This document shows, piece by piece, positions 8,501 through 15,832 of a stretch of 21,815 nucleotides of DNA. Position 1 is the first letter of the stretch. Each line of letters opens with the position of its first letter. The notes beneath the pieces are model-generated. The model ran no database searches and was not told the origin of the DNA. It saw nothing but the letters and a program-made list of their open reading frames with translations. This DNA is from SAR202 cluster bacterium. Its GTDB lineage: Bacteria > Chloroflexota > Dehalococcoidia > Lucifugimonadales > JASMAO01. The stretch lies in assembly GCA_030754315.1 (NCBI GenBank), contig JASMAO010000005.1, positions 1 to 21,815 on the forward strand, in the 5' to 3' direction. Both the position numbers and the translations under genes were made by a program.

Positions 8501-9030
8501 AAGGAACCTTAAAACACGGATACGGAATACCCGTTACGGATGGGTGGGCCTGGTCCGTAGATACAGCAATTGCACCAGTGGTAGGATCTTCCGGCGAATA
8601 TTCGTCCATCGCCCTAGACTCAAGTGGGAATCCTCACGTTGTTTATGTCGCGGGAGAGGATCACGACCTCGAACACTCCTGGGCAGCTTGGGACCAAAAC
8701 CTTGGAACATGGGACTGGCAATCACAGCAGGTCGACGGTGGAATCGGGAATATGGTTGGAACTCATGTGAGCCTGGAAATCGGATCCAATGACGATCTGC
8801 ACGCAGCCTATTACGACGAAACTCACCAGGCTCTCAAGTATGCCCATGCGCCCTACGGTCAAATCGCAAGTGTAGGGTCATCCGGGGGCTGGTCTTGGTT
8901 CCCATTAACCATAGAAAACACAGGAGACCATGTTGGAAAGTATACCGACATAGCCCTGGATGACTCTGGAACCGTATACATAACCTACTATGATGAGACT
9001 AATGGGGACCTAAAACTCGCCCATAACTAA
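5545..9030 (+). CDS. Large surface lipoprotein with Ig-like domain, FG-GAP/VCBS repeats and a C-terminal propeller
   Basis: This is a 1161-residue exported protein, probably lipid-anchored at the outer face. ATG 5545 is preferred over in-frame TTG 5515 because it gives a compact signal peptide (MARLTVVLLATMVVYFCFVG) ending at a plausible lipobox Cys21. No clear ribosome site precedes either start. Residues 25-85 are a Lys/Ser/Glu/Pro-rich tether. Residues 86-202 resemble the Big_5/SbsA Ig-like domain (PVDSRIIVDFNKPID...TFTVSG). Seven DxDxDGDxD-type calcium loops of FG-GAP/VCBS repeats start near 232, 281, 371, 470, 559, 606 and 683. A Pro/Ser linker (about 730-795) contains two STSGIGIA copies. 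The rest holds seven repeats of the type VGQYxSLxIDxxxxxHIAYYD...LKHA, a likely seven-bladed propeller. Function probably adhesion or ligand binding. Flanked on both sides by the 68-bp repeat. Confidence 0.88.
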   Translation: MARLTVVLLATMVVYFCFVGCGSLVGMGSGTRETKSETPIKKTVEKTSGKAEEVKKQTEPTSVKSESENKTKPKSDSQPKTVDPKSLLPFSAESVTPEHKEVGSPVDSRIIVDFNKPIDQTTINAGTFTVSGAVSGPASGMFIFSSGSNTGRVVFTPDLDFIAGEMVTVTLSHNIKDFAGTALSWFDTISDKAYTWRFVTDTEGHSVVFTDSGQELGSGGSDAKPSALILADADADGDLDAFLANWWGGPGGLVRINDGFGFFNDTVLIRENPSKGMAVGDLNGDGISDVLINDDTHGLHSVHVLRGLMGGHAGMQVLAAYLPEGDPQWCGVSRCDGNLGHRGSFSEHNVGDRRGMYSGIITDPDSLELRDMDGDGDLDPVVGWNWKKRCHELPYCYQFNGHYSLPVEWDLFELPWVWLNTPYLVSGNPVNEAEVDFKGSTTAFNMVPPGAITSKQGGCCDGTMDIEIGDLDGDDDLDMVTINTVDYSNNSFSVHGYGERINEFRVSLNDSSVPDSTLEFNPENQVIQNLPLSNSRRPSPGQLSVGHTIVTFEDVELGDMDGDGDVDALVAGSGGALLLINDGFGSFSFNDQLIHEFPVSDAALGDLDGDGDIDAVFSGYDPEMFSLTVGGNTGFSPGYQIPPFPHEPADNFNRIFINDGFGSFTDSSVYVGDGHSTHISLGDLDLDGDLDAFVRNDDEPRAYNTVWFNNTPPLYQVPLISIGEAQPSGPSPTGLPSTSGIGIASVLPGPTTTPTGSGQPSTSGIGIAAAFPSGQPSSGSSPTSPPEETPSEIASNWVIETIESSEDVGQYSGMDYQLSNSGESTLHIVYFNSDSEELKYKKYDTTTGLHTAPETPGAYEDFGRYADISVLEDGKKHVSYYTSDPGTGDLGFSESMDPVEGWQYWGVDMGSDDVGQHTSIVVDSNGAPHIAYHDVTNNSLKHAWGEFQFSNYIWHIETVDGGGVGQYASLAIDNSDNLHIAYYSTQGTLKHGYGIPVTDGWAWSVDTAIAPVVGSSGEYSSIALDSSGNPHVVYVAGEDHDLEHSWAAWDQNLGTWDWQSQQVDGGIGNMVGTHVSLEIGSNDDLHAAYYDETHQALKYAHAPYGQIASVGSSGGWSWFPLTIENTGDHVGKYTDIALDDSGTVYITYYDETNGDLKLAHN

Positions 9031-9099
9031 CAGTTATTGCAAAAGGTAAGCGGACCATTTGTCGGACCAAAACCTGAAAACATGCGTCGTTGTATTCTT

Positions 9100-9167
9100 C
9101 CTTTTTCTCCAACCAATCTGTCACAGGTATAGCCGCTTGATTAATAGCAATCCCTAAGCCCTATCCC
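9100..9167 (+). repeat. Intergenic structured repeat, copy 2 of 3
   Basis: CCTTTTT (9100-9106), an 11-base spacer, CTGTCAC (9118-9124), AGGTATAGCC, a variable middle, then TAAGCCCTATCCC ending at 9167. The arms GG(T)ATAG and CTATCC can pair, using different bases from copy 1, which suggests that pairing is kept. It lies 70 bases after the lipoprotein stop and 71 bases before the kinase start. Confidence 0.7.
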
Positions 9168-9238
9168 CCCTCTACACAATCCCCTCACAGTTTGTCTGGC
9201 TTCTCCCCTATGAGCGGTAACCGTTAAACTAGCGCTCA

Positions 9239-12200
9239 ATGCTGGAACGTATTGACCGATATGAACTGAGGGAACGCATAGGGGCAGGCGGACAGGCTAC
9301 TGTCTACCTTGGGCATGACACGCTCCTCGACCGGACAGTTGCTGTCAAGGTTATGAACCAGCTCGTGTCCTCACAACCAGAATACGTTGAGGGCCTCATG
9401 TCGGAAGCACAGCTTGCGGCAGGCCTCTCACACCAGAATATTGCAACCGTATATGACTTCAAGATTGAGGGCGACTACGCATCCATCATCATGGAGTACG
9501 TCCCTAACAGCCTGGACAAGGAGCTTCAGAGAGGCGGTGCAATGCCCACCGCCAGGGCTGTGGAGATAGCCATACAAATTTGTGATGGTCTCGCCTACGC
9601 ACATTCCATGGGTTTTGTTCACAGGGACATGAAACCTCACAATATCCTTCTTGCCCCGGACGGTTCTCCGAAGATAACTGACTTTGGCATAGCAAGGGCA
9701 ACCGACCTTTCTTCTGTAAGTGCGGTTGGTACCCCGCTATACATGTCACCGGAACAGTGCCGGGGAGATGAATCCCCGGACATAAGGTCGGACATCTATT
9801 CCGTAGGCGTGATGCTGTATGAAATGCTGGCAGGGCATCCGCCCTACCAGGGCACTGCGATGCAGCTTCCTCAGATGCACCTTAACGACCCAACACCTGA
9901 TTTTCCTTCATCTGTCCATATACCCCCAAATCTGACAGCAATCGTCAGGAAGTGCATGGAGAAGGAACCGGAGAACAGGTTCCAAAATGCCCAGGAAGTT
10001 GCGTCTGCGCTAGGAGCGCTCTCAGAGGCCCCTGCAAGGGCTGCCAGGGGAGCAGCTTCAATGGGACAGCAGTCTCATGCAGAACCCGACGAGCCTGAGC
10101 CCACTGGTCGTAACTGGAGAAGGCAGGGTCGCTACACCGTAGTAGGTGAAATAGGTAAAGATGACAGACAGGGATTCACCCGTGATGTGCAGGCTGGTGC
10201 GGATGAAGTAGTAATCGTCAGGAAGAACGGTGAAATAGAAGACGTCTTCTCTGAGCAGAGGAAACCTACCAGAAGCTTTGGCGAGTCCTTGATGTCACTG
10301 GTAGGCCTCGGCCCCAATATCGAGGTATACAAGGCAACCAAGACTCGCTTTAATATCGTCTTCTGGCTGGGCGATGACGATACCGCAGCCACCGGACACA
10401 GAAGCTTTGCCTTTGGATTGCCCGTCCTAACAAGTGATAACCAGGTCATACCCGCCCGTATCAACCTCTGGTTAGAGGTAGAGGAAGAGCTTGCAGAAAA
10501 CACACTCCTGTTACTCAGGGGTAAAGACGTACTCAACCGTTATGACATCGCATCGGAAATTAGAGACGACCTACACGCCAAGGTTTTGGGACTCGACCTC
10601 AACCAGCACACGTTTGAGGAATTGAGGGGCAACAGACCTCTGTTGAGAGAGATCGGAGAATCCATACAGCGTGAGATAACTGGAACCCTTGGAGCCTTCG
10701 GGCTACGAATACAGGACTATTCCATTAGCTGGGGATTAACGCTACAGGAGCGAGCTGACATAGACCAGCAGCGCCATCAGGTGTCCCTTGAGCAGGTGAA
10801 CAATCTTAATGAGATAGGCAGAATCAGCGCCCCCCCTCAACAAGAACAGCAGGGATTGGGCGGTGCTGTTGAGGTAATACTCAAACCTTCCATCTGGGCA
10901 AAGGCTGTCGGTGTGATGGGACTTATCGCTGCCATAATCTTCTTCGCTATCAACTCATCGAGGGTGTTGGAGCAGGCAAGGGGCATTCTGGGAATACAGA
11001 CTGAAGCTGTAGTCGAAAGTGCACCTCCCCAGGTGGTTGTTCCAACAGTGGTTGCTGGACCTTCCTCACTGGAGAAGGTACCTATCTTGGTGAATGCAAA
11101 TGGTACCCACCAGGCGACGATCCCCATGAAAGATGTGGCAAGCCTCGTGAACATATCTCGACTAGATATAAAGGCTTCGAGTCTTCCACCTGATTCCGAG
11201 GTAGTTATCCAGCAGATTCCAATAAGTGCAGCGCCTTCACCGCCAAGCGTTGCCTTATTTGTCCGTTCTATGGATATAACCGTAGAAGGGGCAGGTGATA
11301 CTAAAGCTCTTCCAGGCACTATTGAGTTTCAGGTTAAAAAACAATGGCTGGAAGGTGAATCCATATCTCTCGAGAATGTGGCGCTGTTCCGACATGATGG
11401 AGACTGGAATGAGCTCACGACCAGTTATTTGGGTTCTATGGTCGGGGCGGAAGACGAGTTATATGAGCGATTCTCAGCAGAAACTCCAGGATTTTCAATA
11501 TTCGCAGTTGGCATTAGATATGATGAGACTGTTACTCTCCAAGCTACAGAAATCGCAGTCCCGCCAACTGCAACACAGATACCCGTTGTCACTTCAACGG
11601 CTACTGTTACTGCATCAGCCACTGCCGTACCTGATATCGCCAAAATAGTACCCGATACCCCAACCTCTACGGCTATCCCGACAGCAACACCTAAACCTAA
11701 ACCTACGCCTGTTCCAGTAATTCCGGTTCCTCTCCCTAAACCTACATCTACATCTATCCCGACACCCACGTCAGTTCCGTTACCAACGGCCATTCCGGTG
11801 CCAACCAGGGAATCGGTAAGCTCTGAGCCCTCATTAAAAGTCAGTGGAAAGACTTTCAGGGTAGGCGAAAAAATAACCGTTACTTACGCAGGCATGGCTG
11901 GGAAGAAGGATGGCTGGATCGGAATGTTCCGACCTGAGGATTCGGATAGTACATTCAAGGGATATCAGAAGATTGGTGCAGACGGCTCTGGTTCTATAGA
12001 TTTCACGGCTCCGAAACAGACTGGTGAATATGAGTTCAGGATGCTATCGACCGTTTCAAGTAACCCTTACAACAGGGAGGCAATAAGTGGAGCATTCAAT
12101 GTGCTCGCTGCATTTACTCCAACGCCAACGCCAACAGTAACCCCGACCCCGACGCCGGACCGTTCCAAGGATATCGGCGGAGGCAGGCTAGATAACAATG

Positions 12201-15160
12201 AACCTGCCCAGGGCGCAATTGATTACGTGGGTGACTCTGATGATTGGAATTTCTCTGCCGGTGCGGGAACCTCGGTAACTATTTCGGTAAGGCCCTCAGG
12301 CACCAGTAATATAGATGCTCATTTCGAATTGATTGACCCCAGCGGAACAACGGCGATAACAACAGGAGATAAGGGAGGTTCAGGTGACGCTGTAGTTTCC
12401 GGGTACACCTTACAGGGAACTGGAAGCTACACAATACGAGTAAGTTCTTTGTCAGGTATAGGAAGTTACACTATCGAAATAAGTGCAGGCACGGTGGCTG
12501 TGGCAGCAATGGCAACCGCTACCCCAACTCCATCCCCCACCGCTACCTTGGTCCCAACACCGACACCATCACCCACTCCTACAGCAACACCTACAATCAC
12601 TCCTACACCTACGGCAACTCTTAGCCCTACGCCGACACCTACAGGAACCAGAACGCCTACCAGCACACCTACGATTACGCCTACGCCTACCCGCACTCTT
12701 ACTCCGACACCCACTCCGATACCTATCCCGACACCGACTCCTACCCTTACACCCACTCCTACCCCTATACCTACTCCTACCCTTACACCTACACCGGTCG
12801 GGTCCATTGGTTATTCATCAGGACTGAGGTGGGGCACGAGCACAGCATCCCCGAATAATGTTTTTCAGATTGGAGACTTTGTCCAGTTTTACTCCATTGC
12901 CTCATTGTCCGGACAGAGAGGTTATTTCTACGGTAAGTCATCGGGATATCCAAACCCTCCGCTCTATTTCGGTAACGTCAAAACCGCACCATCACTGTGC
13001 GCAGACGATTACCAGGGGTACACAGGAATAGAAATCATTGATTACAGCGGCATACCTGCTCAGACATATAACAATTCCTCAATTCAGTACCAGGATTTCC
13101 ATGCGGTTATGTTTGGGACAAGAGGGTCTTCCTGCTATTCAGGCCTGTTGCCGTTCAAACAGGGTGATAGATATGGCCTCATTGACCCAATTAAAATAGA
13201 TGACAGCGGAAACCTCACTCTGAACTGGTGGATTGGTGATGAAGATGTGACTGATTTCTTCGCTGCACCATCACTTGTGACCCCTACACCAACTCCTACG
13301 AGGACACCCACGCCTACGCCAACACCAACTATCACACCTACGCCAACACCGACACCGTCACCCACGGCAACGCCTGTCCAAAACCTAGGGGGAGGTGTTC
13401 TTTTCTCCGCAGGTAGCGAGTCCCCTTCAGCCTCGGCTTGGGGACGTATAGAGATGGAAGGTGGGATGGATGAGTGGTCCTTCTACGGTTTCGCCGGGCA
13501 AACAGTAACGATTGCCATGAGTGCATCTCCTGAGGAGTGGATGGTAGAACAGGGGTTTCAGCCGGGGGGTAATGTTATCAACTCTCAACTATTCTTGATT
13601 GACCCCTCTGGTGAAGTGGAGGCTGAAAATGACGACGCCATTGGGACGATGGGGCCAGATGCTCTGATTAGCCCATGGACGTTACAATCCGGCGGCATTT
13701 ACACGATTCGAACGACCGTTCCAGCATACAGTCGTAGCGGCCAGTACAGGAGCGGATATTATGCCTTATCTCTGAATGTAGCCACGCCTACTCCAACCCC
13801 GACGCCTACTCCATCGCCTACTCCTACTCCAACGCCAACTATTACCCCTACGCCAACGCCGACTATCACACCCACGCTAACACCGACTATCACTCCTACG
13901 CCAACGACCACATCACCTACTGTCACCAGTGTTATTCCCGCTGATGGTGCAACAAACGTGTCACAGGACTTAGAGTGGATTCAGCTAACTTTTAGCAAAA
14001 CGATGAACAGAGACACATACAGTGGAAATATATACGTTACTGATACAGCCGGGAACAATGTGGCGGCCATTAGCGTGAATCCTGCTTCTGACTTCTATCA
14101 GTTCCACCCTGCAGGGCCGCTGGGGTCCAATACGACCTACGTAGTACATGTCACTACAGGGGTTGAGGACATAGCAGGGAACTCGCTAGCCGCAGCATTT
14201 ATGAGTACATTCACTACAGTGACATCGCCAACACCTACGCCGACGCCCACCGCTACTCCTACGCCTACACCTACGCCAACGCCTGTTGCTGCAGGTTCAA
14301 CAAAGATAGTTTTTAGTTCGAACCGTGAAGCTCAACCTGGCAGAAGTTGGGCAATCTACATCATGGATTCTGACGGCTCAAACCAGACTAGATTAACGTC
14401 CGGAGAGTACGGAGGACCATGCAATGCAGACACAAATCCGGATATTTCACCAGATGGTTCAAAAATCGTATTCAACTCCTGTAGATTCGCTATCGCGGTC
14501 GGACCTACACCTGTGATAGGTAATGACATAGCCGTGATGGACGTCGATGGATCGAACGTGGTTAGACTCACCACTCACCCTACCAGCGATTCGCAGCCGC
14601 GTTGGTCTCCGGATGGGACAAAAATCGTTTTCACGTCAGACCGAATAAACGATGTTCTTGACATCTATGTGATGGATGCGGATGGACAGGGCAAAATCAA
14701 TTTGACGATTGGATCGGCAGGGGATGAGGGCGATCCCGTTTGGTCACCAGACGGGAGTGAGATTGCTTTCTGGTCGAATAGGGGAGATCAACGGGAGATA
14801 TACGTAATGGATGCGGACGGGTCAAACCAAAGGGCAATTACGGATTTCTCAGACCCTAATGTTCAACTCTCTAGTCCATCCTGGTCACCTAACGGGCAGA
14901 GATTCGCGTTCGAGTCCCGGGACTCGGGTGCACATTTTGACATCTATACCATAGACGTCGATGGTGCCAATCTGACAAACGTGACTGATAGCCCCTCAAC
15001 TCACGATCGAGGTCCAGCATGGTCTCCAGACGGTTCTCAAATTCTCTTTGATTCAAAAAGGGATGGGTACAGTGCGATCTTCATTATGGGCGCAGACGGA
15101 AATAACGTTGTAAGGCTCACATCTCCGCCAACGGGCACAGATCAGAGAGCTTCTTGGTGA
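9239..15160 (+). CDS. Receptor-like Ser/Thr kinase with SPFH-like domain, one membrane segment and giant multidomain ectodomain
   Basis: This is a 1973-residue single-pass membrane kinase. Residues 7-270 are a PknB/Hanks-type kinase: glycine loop ERIGAGGQATVYLG, Lys37, alpha-C Glu57, HRD 128-130, DFG 148-150 and TPLYMSPEQ. Residues about 314-500 resemble an SPFH/Band-7 domain (RKNGEIEDVF... to ...FGLRIQDYSISWG). A membrane helix spans about 553-577. Outside are a PGF-pre-PGF domain (about 612-760; ETPGFSIFAVG), an Ig-like domain (862-957), a PPC-type domain (976-1084; DSDDWNF), an unrecognised domain with two Cys (1189-1346), a second PPC-like domain (1381-1516), a Big_5-like domain (1561-1662), and a TolB/PD40 propeller with six DIYVMDADG-type blades (1685-1973). 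Thr-Pro linkers join them. It probably senses surface ligands and phosphorylates cytoplasmic targets. No ribosome site is evident before ATG 9239. Confidence 0.92.
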   Translation: MLERIDRYELRERIGAGGQATVYLGHDTLLDRTVAVKVMNQLVSSQPEYVEGLMSEAQLAAGLSHQNIATVYDFKIEGDYASIIMEYVPNSLDKELQRGGAMPTARAVEIAIQICDGLAYAHSMGFVHRDMKPHNILLAPDGSPKITDFGIARATDLSSVSAVGTPLYMSPEQCRGDESPDIRSDIYSVGVMLYEMLAGHPPYQGTAMQLPQMHLNDPTPDFPSSVHIPPNLTAIVRKCMEKEPENRFQNAQEVASALGALSEAPARAARGAASMGQQSHAEPDEPEPTGRNWRRQGRYTVVGEIGKDDRQGFTRDVQAGADEVVIVRKNGEIEDVFSEQRKPTRSFGESLMSLVGLGPNIEVYKATKTRFNIVFWLGDDDTAATGHRSFAFGLPVLTSDNQVIPARINLWLEVEEELAENTLLLLRGKDVLNRYDIASEIRDDLHAKVLGLDLNQHTFEELRGNRPLLREIGESIQREITGTLGAFGLRIQDYSISWGLTLQERADIDQQRHQVSLEQVNNLNEIGRISAPPQQEQQGLGGAVEVILKPSIWAKAVGVMGLIAAIIFFAINSSRVLEQARGILGIQTEAVVESAPPQVVVPTVVAGPSSLEKVPILVNANGTHQATIPMKDVASLVNISRLDIKASSLPPDSEVVIQQIPISAAPSPPSVALFVRSMDITVEGAGDTKALPGTIEFQVKKQWLEGESISLENVALFRHDGDWNELTTSYLGSMVGAEDELYERFSAETPGFSIFAVGIRYDETVTLQATEIAVPPTATQIPVVTSTATVTASATAVPDIAKIVPDTPTSTAIPTATPKPKPTPVPVIPVPLPKPTSTSIPTPTSVPLPTAIPVPTRESVSSEPSLKVSGKTFRVGEKITVTYAGMAGKKDGWIGMFRPEDSDSTFKGYQKIGADGSGSIDFTAPKQTGEYEFRMLSTVSSNPYNREAISGAFNVLAAFTPTPTPTVTPTPTPDRSKDIGGGRLDNNEPAQGAIDYVGDSDDWNFSAGAGTSVTISVRPSGTSNIDAHFELIDPSGTTAITTGDKGGSGDAVVSGYTLQGTGSYTIRVSSLSGIGSYTIEISAGTVAVAAMATATPTPSPTATLVPTPTPSPTPTATPTITPTPTATLSPTPTPTGTRTPTSTPTITPTPTRTLTPTPTPIPIPTPTPTLTPTPTPIPTPTLTPTPVGSIGYSSGLRWGTSTASPNNVFQIGDFVQFYSIASLSGQRGYFYGKSSGYPNPPLYFGNVKTAPSLCADDYQGYTGIEIIDYSGIPAQTYNNSSIQYQDFHAVMFGTRGSSCYSGLLPFKQGDRYGLIDPIKIDDSGNLTLNWWIGDEDVTDFFAAPSLVTPTPTPTRTPTPTPTPTITPTPTPTPSPTATPVQNLGGGVLFSAGSESPSASAWGRIEMEGGMDEWSFYGFAGQTVTIAMSASPEEWMVEQGFQPGGNVINSQLFLIDPSGEVEAENDDAIGTMGPDALISPWTLQSGGIYTIRTTVPAYSRSGQYRSGYYALSLNVATPTPTPTPTPSPTPTPTPTITPTPTPTITPTLTPTITPTPTTTSPTVTSVIPADGATNVSQDLEWIQLTFSKTMNRDTYSGNIYVTDTAGNNVAAISVNPASDFYQFHPAGPLGSNTTYVVHVTTGVEDIAGNSLAAAFMSTFTTVTSPTPTPTPTATPTPTPTPTPVAAGSTKIVFSSNREAQPGRSWAIYIMDSDGSNQTRLTSGEYGGPCNADTNPDISPDGSKIVFNSCRFAIAVGPTPVIGNDIAVMDVDGSNVVRLTTHPTSDSQPRWSPDGTKIVFTSDRINDVLDIYVMDADGQGKINLTIGSAGDEGDPVWSPDGSEIAFWSNRGDQREIYVMDADGSNQRAITDFSDPNVQLSSPSWSPNGQRFAFESRDSGAHFDIYTIDVDGANLTNVTDSPSTHDRGPAWSPDGSQILFDSKRDGYSAIFIMGADGNNVVRLTSPPTGTDQRASW
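12505..12795 (+). repeat. Thr-Pro coding minisatellite inside the kinase gene
   Basis: About 290 bases encode an almost pure Thr-Pro linker (residues 1090-1186). Irregular triplets such as ACG CCT, ACT CCT and ACA CCG make the plus strand very G-poor. Shorter tracts of the same kind lie at 12115-12160, 13280-13378, 13786-13918 and 14224-14285. They separate folded ectodomains like stiff spacers. Opposite-strand VGVGVG-type open frames are by-products of this composition, not genes. Repeat length is likely to vary between strains. Confidence 0.85.
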
Positions 15161-15240
15161 ATGCTTTCTCACAGTGGGACTCCACAAACTGCAAGAGCTA
15201 TGGGTGCAGTGATTTTACTATCACTTAATGTCCCGGACAG

Positions 15241-15303
15241 CCTGTTTGGCCCCCGCAAGCCACGGTGGCCGTAATAACCCTTGCGATATAGATATCAAAC
15301 AGG
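15241..15303. repeat. Nested inverted repeats downstream of the kinase gene
   Basis: The outer arms CCTGTTTG (15241-15248) and CAAACAGG (15296-15303) are perfect 8-base complements. Inside them CGCAAG (15254-15259) pairs with CTTGCG (15280-15285), and inside that ACGG pairs with CCGT over a 3-base loop. The set could fold as one long interrupted hairpin. It sits between the kinase gene and the replication operon, so terminator, structured RNA and element-origin roles are all open. There is no T-tract directly after the outer arm. Confidence 0.5.
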
Positions 15304-15314
15304 AAATTACGACA

Positions 15315-15381
15315 CCTTTTTGCCTCAGCAACCTGTCACGGCTAAGCCCTAGTATCTGTAAGAAAGGCTAAGCCATACCCC
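15315..15381 (+). repeat. Intergenic structured repeat, copy 3 of 3 (diverged)
   Basis: CCTTTTT (15315-15321), an 11-base spacer, CTGTCAC (15333-15339), GGCTAAGCC (15340-15348), a variable middle, a second GGCTAAGCC (15366-15374) and TACCCC ending at 15381. The ends match copies 1 and 2 while the middle does not. The two GGCTAAGCC arms can pair with each other with one A-A mismatch. Unlike the other copies it is not followed by a plus-strand gene. It overlaps the stop codon of the minus-strand TubC_N-like gene at 15368-15370. Confidence 0.55.
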
Positions 15382-15832
15382 TTCTCTGCACATCCACATC
15401 CCCACCATCTTTCCGAGGTCTCGTCGATTTGACGACCGCACCGAGCTTCTTAGCCGTATGAATACGTTGAAGAGAATGGGAAGATAAAGACGGACCTTCT
15501 TCCTTAAATAGTTGCATCAGCTCCACCTCAGAATAAGGAACGAAACCTTCTGGTATCGTCGAGGGGTCAACGTCATCACGGTGGAAGGCTATGAAGTCGT
15601 CGAGGACAGCTGATTTCAACAATACGTAACCCTCATTAGAAACTCTTCGTTCTATTTCAGCTAATTCTTTTAATGAGGAGAGATAAGCGATAATCTCCGG
15701 CTTTTGTTCACGCAGAGTTTCAATGATTGTGTCGGGGAATTCTTCGGGTATATTGAGAACCAGGTTGTCCTGGTCTATTCCAACTGTGCCACCTAGAGTT
15801 TCGACTTCTGTAAGGAGGGCAGAGACATTCAT
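15368..15832 (-). CDS. Small protein with TubC_N-like docking domain, in the replication operon
   Basis: This 154-residue protein starts at ATG 15830-15832, which overlaps the TGA of the prim-pol gene as ATGA, so translation is probably coupled. Residues 1-52 (MNVSALLTEVETLGGTVGI... ending KPEIIAYLSSL) resemble the TubC N-terminal docking fold: a helix, a two-strand hairpin and a helix with the common Lys-x-Glu-Ile-Ile ending. Known TubC_N domains mediate protein-protein docking in polyketide/peptide synthetases, and similar small proteins are seen beside primase genes on mobile elements. The remaining 100 residues are acidic then basic (TRPRKDGGD at the end) and unrecognised. I infer an accessory or docking factor for the replication protein, not a biosynthetic enzyme. 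Its stop lies inside repeat copy 3. Confidence 0.7.
   Translation of the reverse strand: MNVSALLTEVETLGGTVGIDQDNLVLNIPEEFPDTIIETLREQKPEIIAYLSSLKELAEIERRVSNEGYVLLKSAVLDDFIAFHRDDVDPSTIPEGFVPYSEVELMQLFKEEGPSLSSHSLQRIHTAKKLGAVVKSTRPRKDGGDVDVQRRGMA

Noticed and set aside
9342..9354. TTGCTGTCAAGG resembling the integrase arm repeat
   Set aside because: It encodes the conserved VAVKV strand of the kinase and is a single imperfect match.
11425..11793. Second minus-strand Val-Gly-rich open frame
   Set aside because: Same cause: antisense of a Thr/Pro-rich linker in the kinase gene.
12505..12795. Possible CRISPR array because of many short repeats
   Set aside because: There are no regular repeat-spacer units, and the tract is coding Thr-Pro sequence.
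12466..12807. Minus-strand open frame encoding a Val-Gly-rich repetitive protein
   Set aside because: It is the antisense reading of the Thr-Pro linker; it has no ribosome site, and similar shadows occur opposite every such tract.
14911..14926. Perfect 16-bp palindrome CGAGTCCCGGGACTCG sharing bases with the tRNA T-arm, considered as a left attachment site
   Set aside because: It lies within the coding sequence of an intact TolB-like blade, the shared tRNA stretch is short and on the wrong strand, and codon choice explains the palindrome.
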